From positions 1 to 8,084 of the forward strand of contig JAQSXM010000132.1 of NCBI GenBank assembly GCA_029256645.1: a stretch of DNA of 8,084 nt, written 5' to 3'. Both the position numbers and the translations under genes were made by a program. This document shows, in pieces, positions 6,047 through 8,084 of the stretch. Under the pieces are notes generated by a model, which was given only the letters and a program-made list of their open reading frames with translations, was not told the DNA's origin and did no database searches. Each line of letters begins with the position of its first letter. Position 1 is the first letter of the stretch. This DNA is from Sporomusa sp. (lineage in GTDB: Bacteria; Bacillota_C; Negativicutes; Sporomusales; Sporomusaceae).

Positions 6047-6937
6047 GTGCTGCAATCCTGTACTCTCTGCCCGCACTCCTGCCGGGTTAACCGTTTTGCC
6101 GGTGAAAAAGGTTTTTGTCAGGCAGGCCTATTGCCGTCAGCTTCCCTTGCTGCCCTGCATCACTGGGAAGAGCCCTGCCTGTCTGCCACTAACGGCGCCG
6201 GCACAATATTCTTTGCGTTTTGTAATCTGCGCTGCGTTTTTTGTCAAAATCATAGCATCAGCCAAACCGGCTGTTCCAGGGAAATTACCATCGAAAGATT
6301 AGCTGCCATCTTCCTCGAACAACAGGCTCGCGGCGCCCATAACATCGATCTTGTTACTCCTACCCATTACGTTCCCCAGATTATCAAAGCCCTTACCCTC
6401 GCCCGCCAGGCCGGCCTTGCATTACCTGTCGTTTACAACTCCAATGCCTATGAAATGCCTGATACCATTGCCTCATTAGAGCGGCATGTCGATATTTTCC
6501 TGCCTGATCTCAAATATTACGACAACAGCTATGCGGTGCGGTATTCCGCAGCCCCTGATTATTTTGTCTATGCCAGCCAGGCTATCACCAAAATGGTTGA
6601 CCTGGCCGGCCCCCCGGTGTTTGATGCTGCCGGTGTAATGCAAAGGGGCGTAATCGTTCGCCACCTGGCCGTGCCGGGGTTACTGTCAGACAGTCGCAAT
6701 GTCCTTAACTGGCTTTGGCATACTTTTGGCAACACCATCTTTATCAGCCTCATGAACCAATATACCCCACTCTATCAGGCCGCCAGCCATTCTGAGATTA
6801 ATCGCCGCCTTACCACCTGGGAATACAATAAACTCATCGACTATGCCAGCAGTCTGGGGATTGAAAACTGTTTTATTCAAACAGGAAAAACTTCTTCATC
6901 CGATTATGTACCAGTTTTTGATGGCAGCGGCATTTAG
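6047..6937 (+). CDS. Radical SAM protein of the PflX type (COG1313-like), substrate unknown
   Basis: The 296-residue protein, counted from GTG 6047, has a radical SAM 4Fe-4S motif C-N-L-R-C-V-F-C (C59, C63, C66) preceded by T-I-F-F-A-F. It also has an N-terminal cysteine cluster, C5-x2-C8-x3-C12 and C24 in G-F-C, expected to bind another metal or cluster. Later landmarks are T-P-T-H-Y-V-P, Y-N-S-N-A-Y-E, D-I-F-L-P-D-L-K-Y-Y-D and G-V-I-V-R-H-L-A-V-P-G, all hallmarks of the PflX-like group related to pyruvate formate-lyase activating enzymes. Such proteins cleave SAM to a 5'-deoxyadenosyl radical; the physiological target of this subgroup is not established. No glycyl radical enzyme is encoded in the window, so it stands alone. 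A TTG start at 6038 would add three residues but sits against the Shine-Dalgarno. A good promoter lies upstream and a 15-bp hairpin follows. Confidence 0.9.
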   Translation: MLQSCTLCPHSCRVNRFAGEKGFCQAGLLPSASLAALHHWEEPCLSATNGAGTIFFAFCNLRCVFCQNHSISQTGCSREITIERLAAIFLEQQARGAHNIDLVTPTHYVPQIIKALTLARQAGLALPVVYNSNAYEMPDTIASLERHVDIFLPDLKYYDNSYAVRYSAAPDYFVYASQAITKMVDLAGPPVFDAAGVMQRGVIVRHLAVPGLLSDSRNVLNWLWHTFGNTIFISLMNQYTPLYQAASHSEINRRLTTWEYNKLIDYASSLGIENCFIQTGKTSSSDYVPVFDGSGI

Positions 6938-6956
6938 TTAAAATAATAGCCTTTGG

Positions 6957-7001
6957 ACATAAAATGAAGCACTTGCACTTGGCAAATGCTTCATTTTATG
7001 T
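6957..7001. terminator. Bidirectional terminator with perfect 15-bp stem
   Basis: Bases 6957-6971 pair perfectly with 6987-7001 (ACATAAAATGAAGCA and its complement). After one mismatch the stem continues with TTGC/GCAA at 6973-6976 and 6982-6985 around a 5-base loop. On the plus strand TTTTATGTTTT closes the structure. It lies between the stop codons of the convergent radical SAM and MFS genes, 2 bases from the MFS stop, and should end both transcripts. Confidence 0.85.
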
Positions 7002-7003
7002 TT

Positions 7004-8084
7004 TCAGCATTGGGACTGGTGTTCTTTATGATAAGCTGCAGCCACAAATAACCCTGCTAAGAAAATAATCCCGCCCAGTACCAGCAGTACTCCCCCCGTA
7101 ACAAGAAACACCGGTTTAATCCCAATCCAGGAACTAATCGCCCCGCCAATTAAAGGCCCAACCATACTGCCCAGCTGGTTGGCAGTTGTTGTAAGGCCGA
7201 AGATACGCCCTTGCGAGTTCGCGTCACTGCATGATACGGCAATCGTATTAATAGCAGGATATACACCGACGATAAATAATCCATAGAGAAATTGCAGTAC
7301 GCCAAATTTGTAAATATCATCTGCAAAAAATTGACCAAGATTAAAGATACCGGCGCCGAAGAACGCAAGCATCAGTATTCTTAAGAAACCGGTGCGCTGA
7401 CCCATGCGCCCCCATAACGGAGCCGAGACTGCACCGGCCACCCCGGCCAGACTATACACAATACCTGCAGTTAATATAACCCCTTCTGTGTTTCCTTGTA
7501 ATTGCACAATGTAAAGTGTAATAAGTGGCTGCAGGATCATACTCACCGCCTGAACCGAAAAAAGCAGCAACAGTACAGCTACTAACTTGCGGTTACCGAA
7601 AGCCGCCTTCAGGTCATCCAGTATACGTCCCGGTGACTGAGCCTGGCAGTTTTCAGGCTCAGTCACTAAGCGCCCCACCATCAATGTACCAAGAAAAATA
7701 ATAAACGCTGCAACCACAAAGGATAAACGCATTCCAAACAGGTGAGACAGAGTCCCGCCTAATACCGGGCCTAAAATCCCGCCAATCAGCAGGGTTGTTT
7801 GCATAATCCCTAAGCTAAAGCCCATTTTATCCGGCGGTGTTGACGCCGCCACAATCGCCATCGAAGCCGGAACAAACCCATTGGCAACCCCCTGAAGTAT
7901 CCTGACAACAAGTAGGTCTACCGGATTTCTGACAAATGCCCCCAGGAGATACACAACAGCCAGGCTAAAGCCTGCCCTCATAATCATCCGCCGTCTGCCG
8001 CTTTTGTCAGCGCAGCGCCCCCAGTAAGGGGCCATTACGGCAGCAACTAAAAAGGTAATTGAGAATAGCAGCCCTGACCACATA
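7004..8084 (-). CDS. MFS transporter, DHA1 (MdtG-like) drug:H+ antiporter family, N-terminus outside window
   Basis: About 359 residues of a 12-helix major facilitator are visible; the frame is still open at the right edge. By comparison with E. coli MdtG, whose segment W-S-G-x-x-F-S-I-T-F-L aligns with the first visible residues, roughly 50 residues with the first helix are missing. The ATG at 8081-8083 is therefore an internal methionine. MFS motif A is G-R-C-A-D-K-S-G-R-R-R in the loop after the visible first helix (22-32). A motif B-like R-I-L-Q-G-V-A-N-G is at 61-69 and motif C, typical of antiporters, is G-G-I-L-G-P-V-L-G-G at 101-110. A degenerate motif A repeat (W-G-R-M-G-Q-R-T-G) marks the second half. 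It is expected to export hydrophobic compounds using the proton gradient from the cytoplasmic membrane. Substrate is unknown; a link to the alkylpyrone genes 5 kb away is not supported. Confidence 0.88.
   Translation of the reverse strand, partial: MWSGLLFSITFLVAAVMAPYWGRCADKSGRRRMIMRAGFSLAVVYLLGAFVRNPVDLLVVRILQGVANGFVPASMAIVAASTPPDKMGFSLGIMQTTLLIGGILGPVLGGTLSHLFGMRLSFVVAAFIIFLGTLMVGRLVTEPENCQAQSPGRILDDLKAAFGNRKLVAVLLLLFSVQAVSMILQPLITLYIVQLQGNTEGVILTAGIVYSLAGVAGAVSAPLWGRMGQRTGFLRILMLAFFGAGIFNLGQFFADDIYKFGVLQFLYGLFIVGVYPAINTIAVSCSDANSQGRIFGLTTTANQLGSMVGPLIGGAISSWIGIKPVFLVTGGVLLVLGGIIFLAGLFVAAAYHKEHQSQC

Noticed and set aside
7004..8083. Treating ATG 8081-8083 as the true start of the MFS transporter
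   Set aside because: The protein would lack its first helix and the frame remains open to the window edge; family alignment places this methionine internally.

Overview
The window looks like a piece of a low-to-mid GC Firmicutes chromosome. I infer a sporeforming Negativicutes such as the Sporomusa/Pelosinus group, because AGGAGG-type ribosome binding sites are strong, several proteins resemble Bacillus/Clostridia families and base composition is moderate. The lineage is an inference from gene flavour; no rRNA or marker gene is present. There is no sign of phage, transposon, CRISPR array, tRNA or rRNA.

Layout from left to right. The 3' end of a plus-strand gene with a Cache/PDC-like sensor domain (1-315) converges on a minus-strand cassette. 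Read in its own direction, that cassette is an FMN-binding glutamate-synthase-domain protein (3413-2019), a type III polyketide synthase of the BpsA kind (1913-867) and an isoprenylcysteine-methyltransferase-family membrane methyltransferase of the BpsB/YpbQ kind (873-349). The last two overlap by 7 bases. A plus-strand lipoprotein gene (3578-4027) diverges from the cassette. It converges on a minus-strand ECF transporter S component (4725-4123), which has a roughly 120-nt leader with crossing base-pairing potential. Upstream of that, on the same strand, is a short Na/Pi-cotransporter-family protein (5861-4950). A stand-alone PflX-type radical SAM protein (6047-6937, plus) diverges from the Na/Pi gene and has a good sigma-A promoter. 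It converges on an MdtG-like MFS drug transporter (minus), whose N-terminus lies beyond the right edge.

Functionally, the most coherent unit is the PKS/methyltransferase pair. In Bacillus subtilis the homologous pair makes long-chain alkylpyrones from acyl-CoA and malonyl-CoA and then O-methylates them. The upstream FMN enzyme could be a redox partner of this pathway, but only its position suggests that. The transporters, lipoprotein and radical SAM gene look like independent single-gene units. All three convergent gene junctions have a hairpin that can act as a shared terminator in both directions.

Three start codons are re-assigned here because the Shine-Dalgarno sequence is incompatible with the longest reading frame: the FMN protein, the PKS and the radical SAM protein. 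The best candidates for something undescribed are the pairing of an FMN glutamate-synthase-like enzyme with the alkylpyrone genes, and the leader of the orphan S component. Neither is proven by sequence alone.
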